A DNA stretch of 64,000 nucleotides, taken from NCBI GenBank assembly GCA_009829735.1, contig CM020618.1:12243119-12307118 (forward strand). The letters run 5' to 3'. The notes under the pieces were generated by a model, which did not search any database, had not been told where the DNA came from, and saw only the letters and a list, made by a program, of their open reading frames with translations. The translations under genes and the position numbers were made by a program. Source of the stretch: Pyropia yezoensis (lineage: Eukaryota; Rhodophyta; Bangiophyceae; Bangiales; Bangiaceae). Positions 39,934 through 52,145 of this stretch are shown here, piece by piece (position 1 is the first letter of the stretch; every line of letters begins with the position of its first letter).

Positions 39934-41209
39934 GATGACGGGGGGATGCCGGCACAGGGGCAGACGCGGCAGTCACCCGTGTCCCCGCAGTGTGTTCAAT
40001 CGACGGTCGTCCGGCTCGTGGGCTGGTAGGCGGGTGTCCACCTGCGGTGGGCTCCACACGCATGACCGTCGTGTTGGCCTCGTGCTCGGCCAGCCATTCA
40101 TTCATGGCCCGCTCCAGACGCGCTTCTGCCTCCTCGTCCACCCACCACCCTCTTTGTCGTCGTCGGTCGGTGTGGCTGTGGCCAGCGGACGCGCTTCTGC
40201 GTCCGCGTCCACCCCAACACCCCCTTTGTCGTCGTCAGGGGTCGGCGTGGCACTGGCCACGGCGCCGCCAGCCGCCGCACCTCCCCGGCTGCTGCCCCCC
40301 GGCCGCTGCAAGCACATTGTGCCGTTCGTCACGGCCGCCGCGCCCACTGGGGGAGCGCGTGCCTCTGCGCATAGTGCTTGCAGCAGGAGGCCGCACAGTA
40401 GGTGGGACACCTTCTGCGGTGCGACGGAAACGAGCCCCGTGGGCGCCCCTCCCCGCATTCCCCGCTGACCCCACCCAGCCTTGTGCGCCGGGGGGGCAGC
40501 TGGGAACCTGGGTGGAAAGCCATAGTAGACACCCGGGCCAGGGGGAAGACCGCGTAAATCCGGAGGATAGTGCGGACCCAGGGGAGGGGCGTGGGTCCAC
40601 GGTTGAAAGCCTTGAGGGGCAACGGGGAAGATCCCTGGCCCAGGAGGGAAGGCATGCGGCGCCGGCGCATGCGCGCCAGGAAGGACGCCATGCGGACCAA
40701 GAGGGAGGGTGTGCGTCCATGGTACGCCACCGTGATCTACTGGGCCACCGTGACCTACTGGGAAGCCGTACGGACCGCCGGAACCGTGTGGGAAGGCGTG
40801 TGGACCGCCGGGACCTTGTGGGAAGCCGTACGGACCGCCGGAACCATGTGGGAAGGCGTGTGGACCGCCGGGACCTTGTGGGAAGCCGTACGGACCGCCG
40901 GAACCATGTGGGAAGGCGTGTGGACCGCCGGGACCATGTGGGAAGGCGTGTGGACCGCCGGGACCTTGTGGGCAGGCGTGTGGACCGCCGGGACCTTGTG
41001 GGAAGGCGCGCGGCCCCGGCACAACGTTGTAATGACCAGCCGCTGGAGAGGCGTGAGGTCCCGGTGTGAAGCCATACCCGCCATGTGGGAGGGCAGGCAG
41101 GCCAGTGGACACACCTGAATGACCAGAAGCAGGTAGAGTGTTGGCACCGCCAGAGGGCACGACGGCTGCGCTTTCGTCCACCCTTCCGCAGTGACGTCGT
41201 ATGAGGCAT
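39934..41209 (-). pseudogene. Second partial copy of the GIY-YIG-like gene (N-terminal part)
   Basis: Equivalent to the N-terminal 420 codons of 30589-33663. It is cut by the gap, so the nuclease-like domain is missing. Several homopolymer indels shift the frame: an extra G at about 41155, one C fewer near 40140, one C more near 40300, one G fewer near 40495. Most likely the same locus read with errors. Confidence 0.7.
40742..41030. repeat. Decapeptide-coding repeats, duplicate copy
   Basis: Same 30-bp units as 33193-33480. Confidence 0.9.
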
Positions 41210-41568
41210 TATGACAGCCACACAGTCCGTCGGTATGTACCGGGGATGGCAGGTGTTACACCGCACAACACCTCGCACTGCCGACACAGATAGCGATCAC
41301 CAGGCGGACAGGGACACACCGCACCTTCTCAGCACTCCAAGTGGGACCCAGTCGAGAGCGGGGGGAAAGGCAGACGAGGGGCAACCGGGCTACGCACAGA
41401 GCGTCACCGGTTGAAGGCCACCTCTAGCCTGCTTCTCCCAGCGCACGCCGGACCGGAGGACAGGCGGAGGAACCGGTGAGTGGCGGGGAGGGGGGGAGGA
41501 TAAGGGCGGGGGGGGGGGGGGGGGGGGGGGGGGGGGTGGTGGAAAAATAGACTCCCCCAGGCGGGCAG

Positions 41569-42250
41569 GAGCTCACCGCACCGCACGGCACACCACACCA
41601 CCGAGTCAGAGGGCGACCACGCCCAGGCGGGCAGAGGCACGCCGCACCACACGCCGCACGACACCACCGAGTCAGGAGCTCACCGCACCGCACGGCACAC
41701 CACACCACCGAGTCAGAGGGCGACCACGCCCAGGCGGGCAGAGGCACGCCGCACCACACGCCGCACGACACCACCGAGTCAGGAGCTCACCGCACCGCAC
41801 GGCACACCACACCACCGAGTCAGAGGGCGACCACGCCCAGGCGGGCAGAGGCACGCCGCACCACACGCCGCACGACACCACCGAGTCAGGAGCTCACCGC
41901 ACCGCACGGCACACCACACCACCGAGTCAGAGGGCGACCACGCCCAGGCGGGCAGAGGCACGCCGCACCACACGCCGCACGACACCACCGAGTCAGGAGC
42001 TCACCGCACCGCACGGCACACCACACCACCAAGTCAGAGGGCGACGACGCCCAGGCGGGAAGGGGCACACCGCACCCCACCACCAAGTCAGAGGGTGACC
42101 ACGCCCATGCGGGCAGGGGCACACCGCACCACCAAGTCAGAGGGCGACCACGCCCATGCGGGCACGGCACACCACACCACCAAGTCAGAGGGGGACCACG
42201 CCCAGGGGCACGGCACACCACACCACCAAGTCAGAGGGCGACCACGCCCA
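41569..42250. repeat. 107-bp tandem repeats, duplicate copy
   Basis: Same number and order of units as 34019-34700, which argues for one locus seen twice. Confidence 0.95.
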
Positions 42251-42263
42251 CGCCGGTCCATCC

Positions 42264-43267
42264 ATGGCCAACGGGACCAAGGGTAGCTCATGGGGCGCCT
42301 GTGAAGCGCTGAATGTGGGCGGTGAATGGGCCGCCATGCAATGGCTGCGAAAGCAGGAGATGGTGACGCCAAAGCACGCCCAGGCACCCACGCGGGCAGT
42401 TTCGGGACGGCGCACCGCACCCGTTCGCCCGTCCGCCCACCTACGTGCCCGTCGGCCTGCCTGCCCGCGTACCCGCCCGCCCACCCGCCCACCCTGCCAA
42501 GCACCCGCGGGCATCGACCGGCACACGGTACGAATAGGAAAGTACGGGGCCGGCCGAAACGTGATATGTTACGATATGCATATTGAGTCTGTGAGCACCT
42601 TCCAGGTGAGACGTATACAGTAGCGTGGGGGTCGTGGCGAGTCTGTGCAAATCCTCGGGCGCCCACAGCCGGGAGATTGTGGTCTGTGAGGTTCGTCCGC
42701 GGAGAAATTAACAAGGCTCACGGACAAGGCCCTCGGACAAGCTTTGCTTCTGCAGTGGAGCCCCGTATGTTACCGTACACCGTCCTGACAGACCGTTCCA
42801 CAAACCACAACTTTTGGGCCGAAGCGGGCACCGCAACGTGCGATCTGCACGCCCATACCCATACGTTATTGCCCGGTCCTGGCCCGTACCCACCAGTTAA
42901 GGCCCAGTCCTGCATGCCACATACCCACAAGTTACGGCGCTGTCCTGCCGCGCTGGGTCGTTCCTTGTCTCGAGACGAGCTCCTGGCGATACCCCCCCCC
43001 CCCCCCCTTCACCCCCCTCTCTCCTCTCACCCCGTGGGTCACCTTCCCCGTATCATCTCGGAGGTGCCGCGGCCGAATGCGGCACGCGTCTATGTCTATG
43101 TAGCACAAGTGTCAGCAAGAGACCTGTGTGGCGGGGGACCAAATCGTTTGCGCCACACCCGACGTCACCCACGCCGGAAGACGGGCTGCCACAAGTGCAG
43201 GGACACTCGCCTCCCGTGTGTAATATGCACGCGCCTGCACCCAGCATCGCTCTGTCGCGTTTGGTGA
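42264..43267 (+). CDS. Duplicate of the possible two-exon Cys-cluster gene
   Basis: Exon 1 42264-42605 and exon 2 43064-43267 correspond to 34714-35055 and 35515-35718. Only the intronic poly-C length differs. Confidence 0.3.
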
Positions 43268-43308
43268 TCACATAATACCATGTCCGCCTCTTCGCTTCCG
43301 CTGCCGGC

Positions 43309-43480
43309 GGCCTGCTGCTACAATACATACGGTGCCTTTCGCCCCTTGCAAGGCCCTCCCGTGCATGTGTGGGCCTCGGAGCCCGGGTGGCCTGCTGCTA
43401 CAATACATACCGTGCCTTTCGCCCCTTGCAAGGCCCCCCGTGCATGTGTGGGCCACCGAGCCCGGGTGGCCTGCTGCGAT
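43309..43480. repeat. 80-bp tandem repeat, duplicate copy
   Basis: Same as 35759-35950 with one C fewer in a C run. Confidence 0.85.
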
Positions 43481-43983
43481 CACGGCGTCGCAGGGTCAGT
43501 CACGTATGAAGCCGCGGCTGTCCCTCTTCCGTCCACGGAACTGTCATGCGGCACCGGTCGGCAACATGGGACCGACGGATTCTGTGACGGGGCGACCAGC
43601 TCACAATTCAGACCACAGGTTAGATCGGGAAATTGGGAGGGGGGGGGGAGGGGCGAGGGTGGGGAGAGGGTGGGGAGAGGAAAAAGGCACCGACTAGAAC
43701 CCCTCTGCAGCACCTCCTTTGCTTTGGGGGAGGCCACGCGCCCCCAAATACCACAGACGCGAGCAGAGGACGATCTGCCCGGGACTGGCGGCGCAAGGCA
43801 ACACGACTTCTGCGACTGGCTGGCAGGTCTGGTAGTGACCTGGTAGTGACCGCCGGTACACCATCGTACACCACCGCTCACCGCCCGCCCGCCCCCTTTC
43901 CACATTGCCCGCATCTCACCCCGCGTCTGCCTACTTTCCCCCCAATCAACAAGGAATCCGGCTCGTGTCGTCTTTGGTGTACC

Positions 43984-44557
43984 ATGTCTGGGTCGGGCCA
44001 GGGGCTGGTTGATTCCCGCACCGTGACCCTGGTGGGTCGCTACTACTATCCCGACAGCTGGAATCTGCGTTTGGTACGCGGTACACCCGTGAAGCTGGTC
44101 CGGAATCCAAAGAACAAGGTGGACCCGTGTGCTGTGGAAGTGTACGTCAACGGTACTATGGTAAGTGGGCAACGCGTTTCACATGGGGTCACAACGCTTG
44201 CCTTTTTTTATGTGATGACCACTCTGGGGTACTGACTGCCACGCCAATGCACTCCCCATCCTCCTCCCGCCCCCCCTTTATGGTGGCTCGACCGGCTGGC
44301 CCGACACCTTTGCCCCGCACGGCGGTCCGACGCTCGTCACCGTGATTGGCCCTCAATGTGTATTGGAAACTCACTGATTCCCTATTTATCCTGCACAGGT
44401 TGGCCATGTGGCTCGGGTATACGCTGGTTGCCTGTCCTCCCTCATGGACAACATGCCTCCCGAGGTACACCTGACAGCTGAGCTCGGTGGTGTGTGTGGT
44501 GACCGGGGCTGGATGGTGCACCCCGACATGGACATTATTGTGTCGCTGTGGGGCTAG
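43984..44557 (+). CDS. HIRAN-domain protein, duplicate copy
   Basis: Exon 1 43984-44160, intron 44161-44398 (238 nt, GTAAGT ... CTGCACAG), exon 2 44399-44557. No coding difference from 36436-37009 was seen. Both the exons and the fast-evolving intron are conserved, so this is probably the same gene placed twice by the assembly. Confidence 0.8.
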
Positions 44558-45229
44558 ATTGACATCGTCTTGGTCCCCTGTAGTGGGCTCGGTCGTACAG
44601 GGTGGGTGGTCAACAACCGTAAACCCTTCCTCGGCCGGGTAGCTGGGCACACCTTTGCCTCAATTGACGAGGAACTGGGGAGCAGTCAGGAGAACAGACA
44701 ACAAGGGCCTCACCGCAGCGCCGACCGAGCCGGTGTTGGTCCGCCCCACCCAGCTCGGCTTGCAACGCTCCGGCCACAGCCTGATGGCGGCGCGCCGTCC
44801 CGGTACCCTCCCCTTCCCCCCTCCCACAGCCACCCACGGGTACACCGCCGGCTCGGCCGCCACCACACCCACCGACGCCGGCACGGCGGCCGGCACGGCG
44901 CCCAACCTGACCGCCGCTGCCACAAACTCCATCGCATCCACCTGCAAAGCCACCGGCACGGCGGCCTTCACGGCCACCGGCACGGCCGCCTTCACGGCCG
45001 CCGTCACGGCCGCCTTCACGGCCGCCGTCACGGCCGCCTTCACCGGCACGGCCGCCAAAGACGGCACACCCACCAGTGCGGCCGCCAACGCGGCCGCGGC
45101 CGCTTTTCCGGCTCGGCCGCCGACACGGCCGGCGCACCCACCGAAGCGGCCGCCAACGCAGCCGCTCCTTGGGCCGGCCGCATTTCCGGCACGGCCGCCG
45201 AGGCCGGCACACCAGGCGGAGGATCTAGG

Positions 45230-45775
45230 TGGGAGAGGGGGGGAAGGAGTGGGCAAGAGCGGTGGGCGGGCGGGAAGGGGCAGACGAGGGGCAACCGGTC
45301 CCCGCACAGGGCGTCGCCAGTTGAGGGCCACCTCTAGCCTGCCTCTGCCCACGCACGCACCGCCCTATACCCACCTTCCCACCCTTCCCCACCACCTCCT
45401 CAACCCCACGATCTCCTTAACACCCCCCCCCCCCCCCCCCCACTCTTCTTACCTTGGCCGGGACGTGGCGACAGGGGCGGGCGCGTGCAAGGCGATGGGG
45501 CGGGCACTCTTCATTGTGGCAAAGGGGGTGCGCCTCCACGAGCGGCGGCGGTGAACAGTGCGGAGGCAGCGGTGAACAGTGCGGAGGCGGCGGCGGTGGC
45601 CGCGTTGGCGCCATGGCGGCGGCGGCGGCGAGGGTGCCCGTGTGAGGCCCTTTCACAGGTCCCACACCTTCACATGTGATGACGGCCCCTTTCACATGTC
45701 CCGACGGCACCCACAAAAAAGCTCGGTCGTACATACCGTCACAGCAGAATATGGAGTACATAATGTTTAGTCGCC
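45230..45775. repeat. Dispersed ~560-bp module, copy 2 (duplicate of copy 1)
   Basis: Same as 37680-38240 apart from the poly-C length near 45422. Confidence 0.75.
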
Positions 45776-46447
45776 ATTTCCTGGGACGCCGCGCCAGGGC
45801 CGCCACCCGCCGGCGGGCTCCCGCAGGGCTCCCACAGGGCTCCCCCCCCGCACCCCCCCCCTTTCACATGCCGCCGTCGCCGCCACAGTCGCCACCCCAC
45901 GCTGGCTCGCGGGCCACGGCAACGCTGCGGTCGGGGCTCCCGCGGGCGCGCCCCCCTCCCAAACCTTCTCCCCCCCCTGTCGCCACCCCGCTCCGCGTCG
46001 CCGACGCGGCGGGGGCGCCGCGCGAGGCTGTCGTCTCCCGACCGGGCACCGGCCGTCAGGGGGAGCGGGGCACCGGCGCGCCCGACGCCACAGCGCTCCC
46101 ACCCGCCTGCCCTGCCGCGCGGTTGCCGGCGGGCCGCCGCGACAGGCTGGCGGGCGGGCCCTGCCGCGCGGCTGCCGGCGGGCCGCCTCCGCGACAGGCG
46201 GGCGGGCCACCCGGCTCAGGGGGGGTTGCCGCGGCGGTGGCCGAAAAGCACCCCCTCCTGTTCCCGCTCCTGTTCCCGCTCCTGTTCTCGCACCAACGCG
46301 GGTGGCGGGGCGCTGCCGTTGCCGCGGTCGCAGCGGCGACGCCCGCCGCCTCCGCCCATACCGTCACGGCACCGCAGCCGGGCAATCTCGGCCGGCGGCG
46401 GTGGCTACCGGCCTCCTCTGATCCAATTGAGCGTCAGTAACTGTCGC

Positions 46448-46844
46448 ATGGGCGCATTGCCGCAAGCACGCGCCGGGTCTGGCATCGGATTCAATGGGGT
46501 GTTTGCAGTGTTGACGTGGACCATGGGCATTGACCGCGGTCCCTCGTTGGGCGTTGATTCCGACCTCCCACCGACGGGGAGCTAGCTAGGCGCACGCAGG
46601 CGGCCTGGCACACGGAAATTTTACAGGCTACACGCGCGGACGTCATTGGTGCCCTTTGTCAGATCGCACAAGCCATCGTTGCACCGTCAGTCGGACTGCA
46701 CCCGTGCCGCTCGCGCGAGTGCGTTGTCCCGTGCGCGACGTGTCTTTCCCACCAGTTGCGGCCCACCCTTGTGACGAGTATGGCCGTCTGTTTTGTATTA
46801 CCAGAGACAAATCCGCTCGCGTCTACAGGCCGGTTCGCTCTGTG
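46448..46844 (+). CDS. Possible unrecognised protein, read in two frames
   Basis: First frame from ATG 46448: MGALPQARAGSGIGFNGVF, then VLTWTMGIDRGPSLGVDSDL, ending TAG at about 46583. Second frame, overlapping from about 46569 to TGA near 46844: ELARRTQAAWHTEILQATRA, then DVIGALCQIAQAIVAP and a Cys-rich stretch HPCRSRECVVPCATC. The two read naturally in series if one base is missing in ACGGGGAGC near 46575-46582. That is inference: a splice at GCACGCAG is another option. No family recognised. Confidence 0.3.
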
Positions 46845-47373
46845 ACGCGGCTAGACGTCATGGCCCCCGGTCGACCTGTTTCTCGGGTCGACCACGCGCT
46901 CTCACGGGTAGATGCTTCCAGGAGCGCCCCGCCGGCCCCATGCCGCGCGAGGGTTCTCGCCCAACGTGGGCGACGTGGCTGCCCGTCGCGCCCGCAAGTG
47001 GCGATGGATGTGCTTGACGGGAAATGCGGGCGGGGGGCCGGCCCTGGCCGGTGTACCACAGTGCCAAAAGAACTAGTCCAACGACGCCCGCGTTTTTCGG
47101 TCGCGGGTCACACGAACGATGCGGGCGGTGAGCGCTCCGACTCGCCTCCACGAGTCTGCCCACCCCCCGGCGGCGCCCTGCTATAATAGCTCGCAACGGG
47201 TGGGTGCTGGAACACCTGCTCTCAAGTGCCCCCCGCAAGGCGCTGCGTGGCAGCGCCGCCGCAGTTCACACGCCCCCGCCCCCGCCCCCGCCCCTGCCCC
47301 TGCCCCCGCCCCCGCCCCCTGCCCCTGCCCCCGCCCCTGCCCCCGCCCCCGCCCCCACCCCCAACACCACAGC
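46845..47373. other. No supported gene; (CCCCGC)n repeat
   Basis: Unique sequence resumes at 46979. A hexanucleotide-like run of CCCCGC and CCCTGC units spans about 47268-47355. Confidence 0.5.
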
Positions 47374-47901
47374 ATGTATGAGGTCTGCTGCAGCGGCGGT
47401 GTGGGTGGTGGTGCTGGCGGTCAAGCCCCGCACGTTCCAGAACTGACATGCCGGGTATGGCCGCCGCCAGAGGAGCCGCCGGCCCTGCTGTCACCGCCCC
47501 CGTCACCGCAGCCACCTCCTGAACTCTTGTGTTGCCTGGCGACCGCGGGGCCGTTGACCGTCCCAGGAGAGCGCCCGTCGCCCGCGTCGCCCGCGTCGCC
47601 CGCGTCGCCCCCGTCGCCCCCGTCGCCCCTGTCGCCACCCCTTACCGGCCTTTCGCCGGTGGTTAGACGGTCCCGGGTGGCAAGGCTCTCAAGACTGCCT
47701 CTACGACCTACGACACCGCCCTTGCCGTGTGCGTTGCCTCTTGTGCCTCTCGCACCACCGCCGTCTCCTGTTGGGCCGCTACCGACATCGCCCCTGCCGA
47801 TGGGGTCGCAAGAGTACCCGCCCGGGTGGTTCGACTATGACACCACACACGGACTTGGTCGTCTGTACCTGCTGTCCGGCCGCCGCAGCCCCACCCCCTG
47901 A
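47374..47901 (+). CDS. Proline-rich small protein (uncertain)
   Basis: 175-codon frame from ATG 47374, just after the CCCCGC repeat. The N-terminus MYEVCCSGGVGGGAGGQAP is followed by a Pro/Ser-rich core with nine-base repeats coding SPA and SPP (about 47577-47635), and an aromatic C-terminal patch EYPPGWFDYDTTHGLGRLY. That patch looks less compositional than the rest and is the main reason to list it. No family recognised. Confidence 0.3.
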   Translation: MYEVCCSGGVGGGAGGQAPHVPELTCRVWPPPEEPPALLSPPPSPQPPPELLCCLATAGPLTVPGERPSPASPASPASPPSPPSPLSPPLTGLSPVVRRSRVARLSRLPLRPTTPPLPCALPLVPLAPPPSPVGPLPTSPLPMGSQEYPPGWFDYDTTHGLGRLYLLSGRRSPTP

Positions 47902-48069
47902 AAGCTCGACCAGGATGGGACGGGGAGAAGCGTGCGGGGTGAGTGTGGGGGGAGCCGCCTTGGACCGGGCACGCCTCGGTGATAGTAGTTTTTCCGAGGG
48001 CCGCAAAAGGTAGAGCGAGAGTCACTCGTGTGTGGCAGGCGGGCATTGGTGGGGGGGGAGTGAGTGTGT

Positions 48070-48772
<703 letters not shown>

Positions 48773-48922
48773 CGGCTTATCCTCGCCGTCCGCCATCGTG
48801 ACTCTGTGTGCCGTAAGCCGGCCACTCGAGCCGCAGCATCAGTGTCAACGGCAGCGGGCTCACCGGTTGCGCGAAGGTGCGTCCAGCAGGCCACAGCAAC
48901 GAGAGGGGTCCTCGAGGAACAA

Positions 48923-49310
48923 CTAGGGCACGAGGACGACCAGGTAGCTCGAGGATGAACTCGTCGGCCCCGTCCGTGATCTCTGACCGCGGCCTGTACT
49001 TGCGCGTTTGGGACGGCAGGAGCCTGCCCGCTGGTGAGGTTGAGCACGGCCCCCCTCACTGTGGGTGTCGGCGATGTGCCCCAGCAGGCGCACCTGCGTG
49101 GGCCCCTCATTGACGCCCTTCGTAGGGTGCATCTCGAGGCCCAGCTCGCCAATGAGCCGCTCCGCGTTGCGGTAAGCGGCCGTGGCCGGTGCCTTGGTGG
49201 CCGGTCGACCCAGCAAGGCGGGCGGCGCGCCGTCAAGTCGTTCACGTAGGCGATGATGCAACAGCCCTGCTCGCACCCGCAGGCAGTACACGACGGGGCG
49301 CATCTCCTTC
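48923..49310 (-). pseudogene. Reverse-transcriptase fragment, frameshifted
   Basis: One frame gives QGCCIIAYVNDLTARRPP, where YVND stands for the YxDD box. The next frame gives AYRNAERLIGELGLEMHPTK followed by GPTQVRLLGHIADT, the palm-to-thumb segment of retroelement RTs. The P-TQ-xx-LG-xx-xDT form resembles DIRS-like and related elements more than the chromovirus pol in this window. Replacement of the first catalytic Asp by Asn and the frame changes mean it is dead. Confidence 0.65.
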
Positions 49311-49374
49311 GTCTAGGTGAGCGGCGCGTGCACGGTGATGGCCGGTGGGTGGCGGGCTTCACCAGCCTGAGAAA

Positions 49375-49379
<5 letters not shown>

Positions 49380-49407
<28 letters not shown>

Positions 49408-50360
49408 AGGGCGGGGGGGGGGGGGGGGAGGGGGGGGGAAGGAGTGGGCAAGCGCGGTGGGCGGGTGGGAAGGGGCAGACGAGGGGCAACCGGGCTACGC
49501 ACAGGGCGTCACCGGCGAAACGCCCGCGCGCTCGTCCGCCCCTCCCCACACACACACCGCCCTGTACCCACCTTCCCACCCTCCCCCGCCACCTCCTCAC
49601 CCCCCTCCCCCCCCCGCCCCCCCCCACTCTTCGTACCTTGGCCGGGATGTGGCAACAGGGGGCGGGCGCGTGCACGACCAAGGCGGGTGGCAGGCTTTAT
49701 CGGCCGGGGAAAGGGTGGGGGACGGGGTGGGGAAGAGAGACAAAGAAGCCCGGTGGGGGAGGGGGGGAAGGGTGGGCAAGCGCGGTGGGCGGGTGGGAAG
49801 GGGCAGACGAGGGGCAACCGGGCTACGCACAAGGCGTCACCGGCGAAACGCCCGCGCGCTCGTCCGCCCCTCCCCACACACACACCGCTCTGTACCCACC
49901 TTCCCACCCTCCCCCACCACCTCCTCACCCCCCCCCCCCCCCCGCCCCCCCCCACTCTTCTTACCTTGGCCGGGATGTGGCAACAGGGGGCGGGCGCGTG
50001 CACGACCAAGGCGGGTGGCAGGCTTTATCGGCCGGGGAAAGGGTGGGGGACGGGGTGGGGAAGAAAGGCAAAGAAGCCCGGTGGGGGAAGGGAGGAAGGG
50101 TGGGCAAGCGCGGTGGGCGGGTGGGAAGGGGCAGACGAGGGGCAACCGGGCTACGCACAAGGCGTCACCGGCGAAACGCCCGCGCGCTCGTCCGCCCCTC
50201 CCCACACACACACCGCTCTGTACCCACCTTCCCACCCTCCCCCACCACCTCCTCACCCCCCCCCCCCCCCCCCCCCCCCCCCTCTTCTTACCTTGACCGG
50301 GATGTGGCAACAGGGGGCGGGCGCGTGCACGACCAAGGCGGGTGGCGGGCTTTATCGGCC
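49380..50360. repeat. Three tandem copies of a 328-bp repeat
   Basis: The landmark GAGGGGCAAC lies at 49481, 49809 and 50137, spacing exactly 328 bp. Each unit has GGGCTACGCACA, GGCGAAACGCCCGCGCG, CACACACACACCGC, a long poly-C, CTTACCTTGGCCGGGATGTG and GGCTTTATCGGCCGGGGAAA. It is preceded by a G-rich run at 49376-49432. Related to the module at 37680-38240. Confidence 0.9.
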
Positions 50361-50620
50361 GGGGAAAGCGGGTGCGCTGCCACCAGCGGCGGCGGTGAAC
50401 AGTGCGGAGGCGACGGCGGAGGCCGCTTTGGCGGCGGCGGCAACGAGAGTGTCCGTGAGAAGTTCTTTCACAAGTCACACATCGTACATGTGACGACGGC
50501 CCCTTTCCCATGGCACACGCCGTCACATGTGACGACGGCACCTACAAAAACAGCTCAGCCGTACATACCGTCACGACAGAAAATGGAGTACATATTGTTT
50601 AGGCGATATTTCCCGATAAC
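50361..50620. repeat. Diverged copy of the 37990-38240 block
   Basis: Shares GCGGCGGTGAACAGTGCGG, CACATGTGACGACGGCCCCT-like elements, CCGTACATACCGTCAC and AATGGAGTACATA with 37990-38240. It contains two copies of ACATGTGACGACGGC. Confidence 0.8.
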
Positions 50621-51485
50621 CGGATGGCGCGACAGTGCAAGCTGCAGCCAGGCTGACCCACACCCCATCTGGCCTGCGCGACCAAAGACGGAAGGGTCGG
50701 CGAGGAGAGCTCTCCTAGCGTCAACTGTATGGGGATTGAGGCAGCCGGCGTGGGGGGCGTGGGGCATGGATGACGCCGCACCGGGCGGCGGCCGCCCGCC
50801 GGCCATGACGCCGCACCGGGCAGCGGCCGCCCGCCGGCCACGAGCGGCCCCAGTGCCACAAGCAACCAGACTGCCACGGCTTCCGGGGGGATCAGCGCCC
50901 ATATCCTCCTCTGGCGAGTAGGCCGTGACGGGACTCCCCGTGGCGCCACTGCGCCACTGCCTGGCGCGCGCTGGTGCACCACCGGCGGACGCGAATGACG
51001 GCGCCCGGGTAGCCACGGCAGCCAACGCCGTGGCGACACCGGGTAGAGCCATCAAGTTGACCCCGTCAGGGCGCCTGCGCCGAGGCTGCGCCGCGGCGCG
51101 CGCTGCGGCCTGCCGCAGCACCGTTCGGGGGCGACGGCCAAGGCGGCGCAATCCGCGGAGGCCAGTACAAGACCGCCTGCGGTGGGAAAAACACGGATGC
51201 TCCAACAACCCACCTGAAGACGACAGATGTGCGGAGCGTAGTCGCGCAGGGAGGTGGGCGGGAGGCGCGAAGACGACGGACGTGCCGGGCCGGCGAGAGA
51301 GTGAGAGCGGCGAGAAGCGGCGCGGGTTTTACATCGTCAGCCAATCGATCGGAGTCGGCCGGCGAAGAGGGCAAGTAACAAAGCAGAAGAAACCAGCTCG
51401 TGGACCCTCCCAGCTCTCCCCTTCCCCCAATGCAGTGAACACAGTGCCCACCAAGTCACAAGCACCCCAGCGACAGGCGCCCCTG
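50621..51485. other. No supported gene
   Basis: Short frames on both strands, no recognised domain. Two near-identical copies of GACGCCGCACCGGGC followed by GCGGCCGCCCGCCGGCCA lie at about 50771-50840. Confidence 0.5.
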
Positions 51486-52145
51486 CTAGTGGGCCCTCCC
51501 CCCAGCCGGTACATTGCCCACATGCACGAGATCCGCTCCACCCCACCGACCGCTCAAGACTCCCGCCCACCACGCATCCCACGGAGTGTCAGACTGTGCC
51601 ACATAGTCCATGTCCCCAACAACGTGGAGGTGTGCCTCTGCGCGCGACAACATGACGTTCATGCGGCGCCTATCCCCGGTAAAGCGCATCATGCGTGCCC
51701 GTGTCCGTCGGTCGTCTCCGGGGATTGAGCGGGCGAGTGATAAGAACACACAGTCCACGGAAGCTCCCTGGGAGCCGTCCACGGTTGACACGTCCACAGT
51801 GTACTTGTAGGGCGACTGCTGTGGGTGACGGATGGCCGCACGCACTCGCCGCACAGCCTCGACGAGCAACCGCCGCTGTGCCGTGTACGGGCTCAGCACG
51901 AGTACGCGTAGGTCACCCGTAGGATCGCACGCCCAGCCACGCAGAATGTTCCGCAGCTCGGCTTCCACCACGCGCACCTCCACCTCATTCGAAACAGCCT
52001 TGGTGTTTGGATTGAAGTGCTCTTGTCGATCTTGCGGTGGTAGCTGGGAGGTGCTGGTAATCTCAAGCGGCCTCCGAGACGCGCGTGCCAGCCAGTCGGG
52101 CCGTAGGGATGCAGCATTGTCCCATGACGCCTTGTTCCCCATCAT
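51486..52145 (-). pseudogene. UPF1-like SF1B helicase, C-terminal RecA domain only
   Basis: Superfamily 1B RNA/DNA helicase fragment of about 219 residues. Visible motifs in order: LVLSPYTAQRRLL (motif IV type), VSTVDGSQGASVDCVFLSLA (motif V, where the family usually has QGxExD; the Glu is Ser here) and RRRMNVMLSRAEAHLHVVGD (motif VI). The ATP-binding Walker A and DExx motifs that should lie upstream are absent; the sequence upstream instead encodes an F-box protein in another frame. Either a truncated pseudogene or the last exon of a gene whose other exons I cannot see. Intact frame over the conserved part. Confidence 0.8.

Larger units (their letters stand above)
39934..46978. repeat. Right copy of the 7.05-kb duplication, starting at the gap
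   Basis: Begins at the first base after the N run with the sequence found at 32389 and ends where the left copy runs into the gap (GTGGGCGACGTGG). Sequence after 46978 is unique. Expected pattern for overlapping contig ends that were scaffolded but not merged. Confidence 0.95.

Noticed and set aside
39249-40468. Long ORFs across the N run
   Set aside because: N codons do not stop translation; these frames are artefacts of the gap.
36436-44557. HIRAN gene pair as a tandem gene family
   Set aside because: Both copies lie within the gap-flanking duplication and even the intron is identical, so one gene is more likely.
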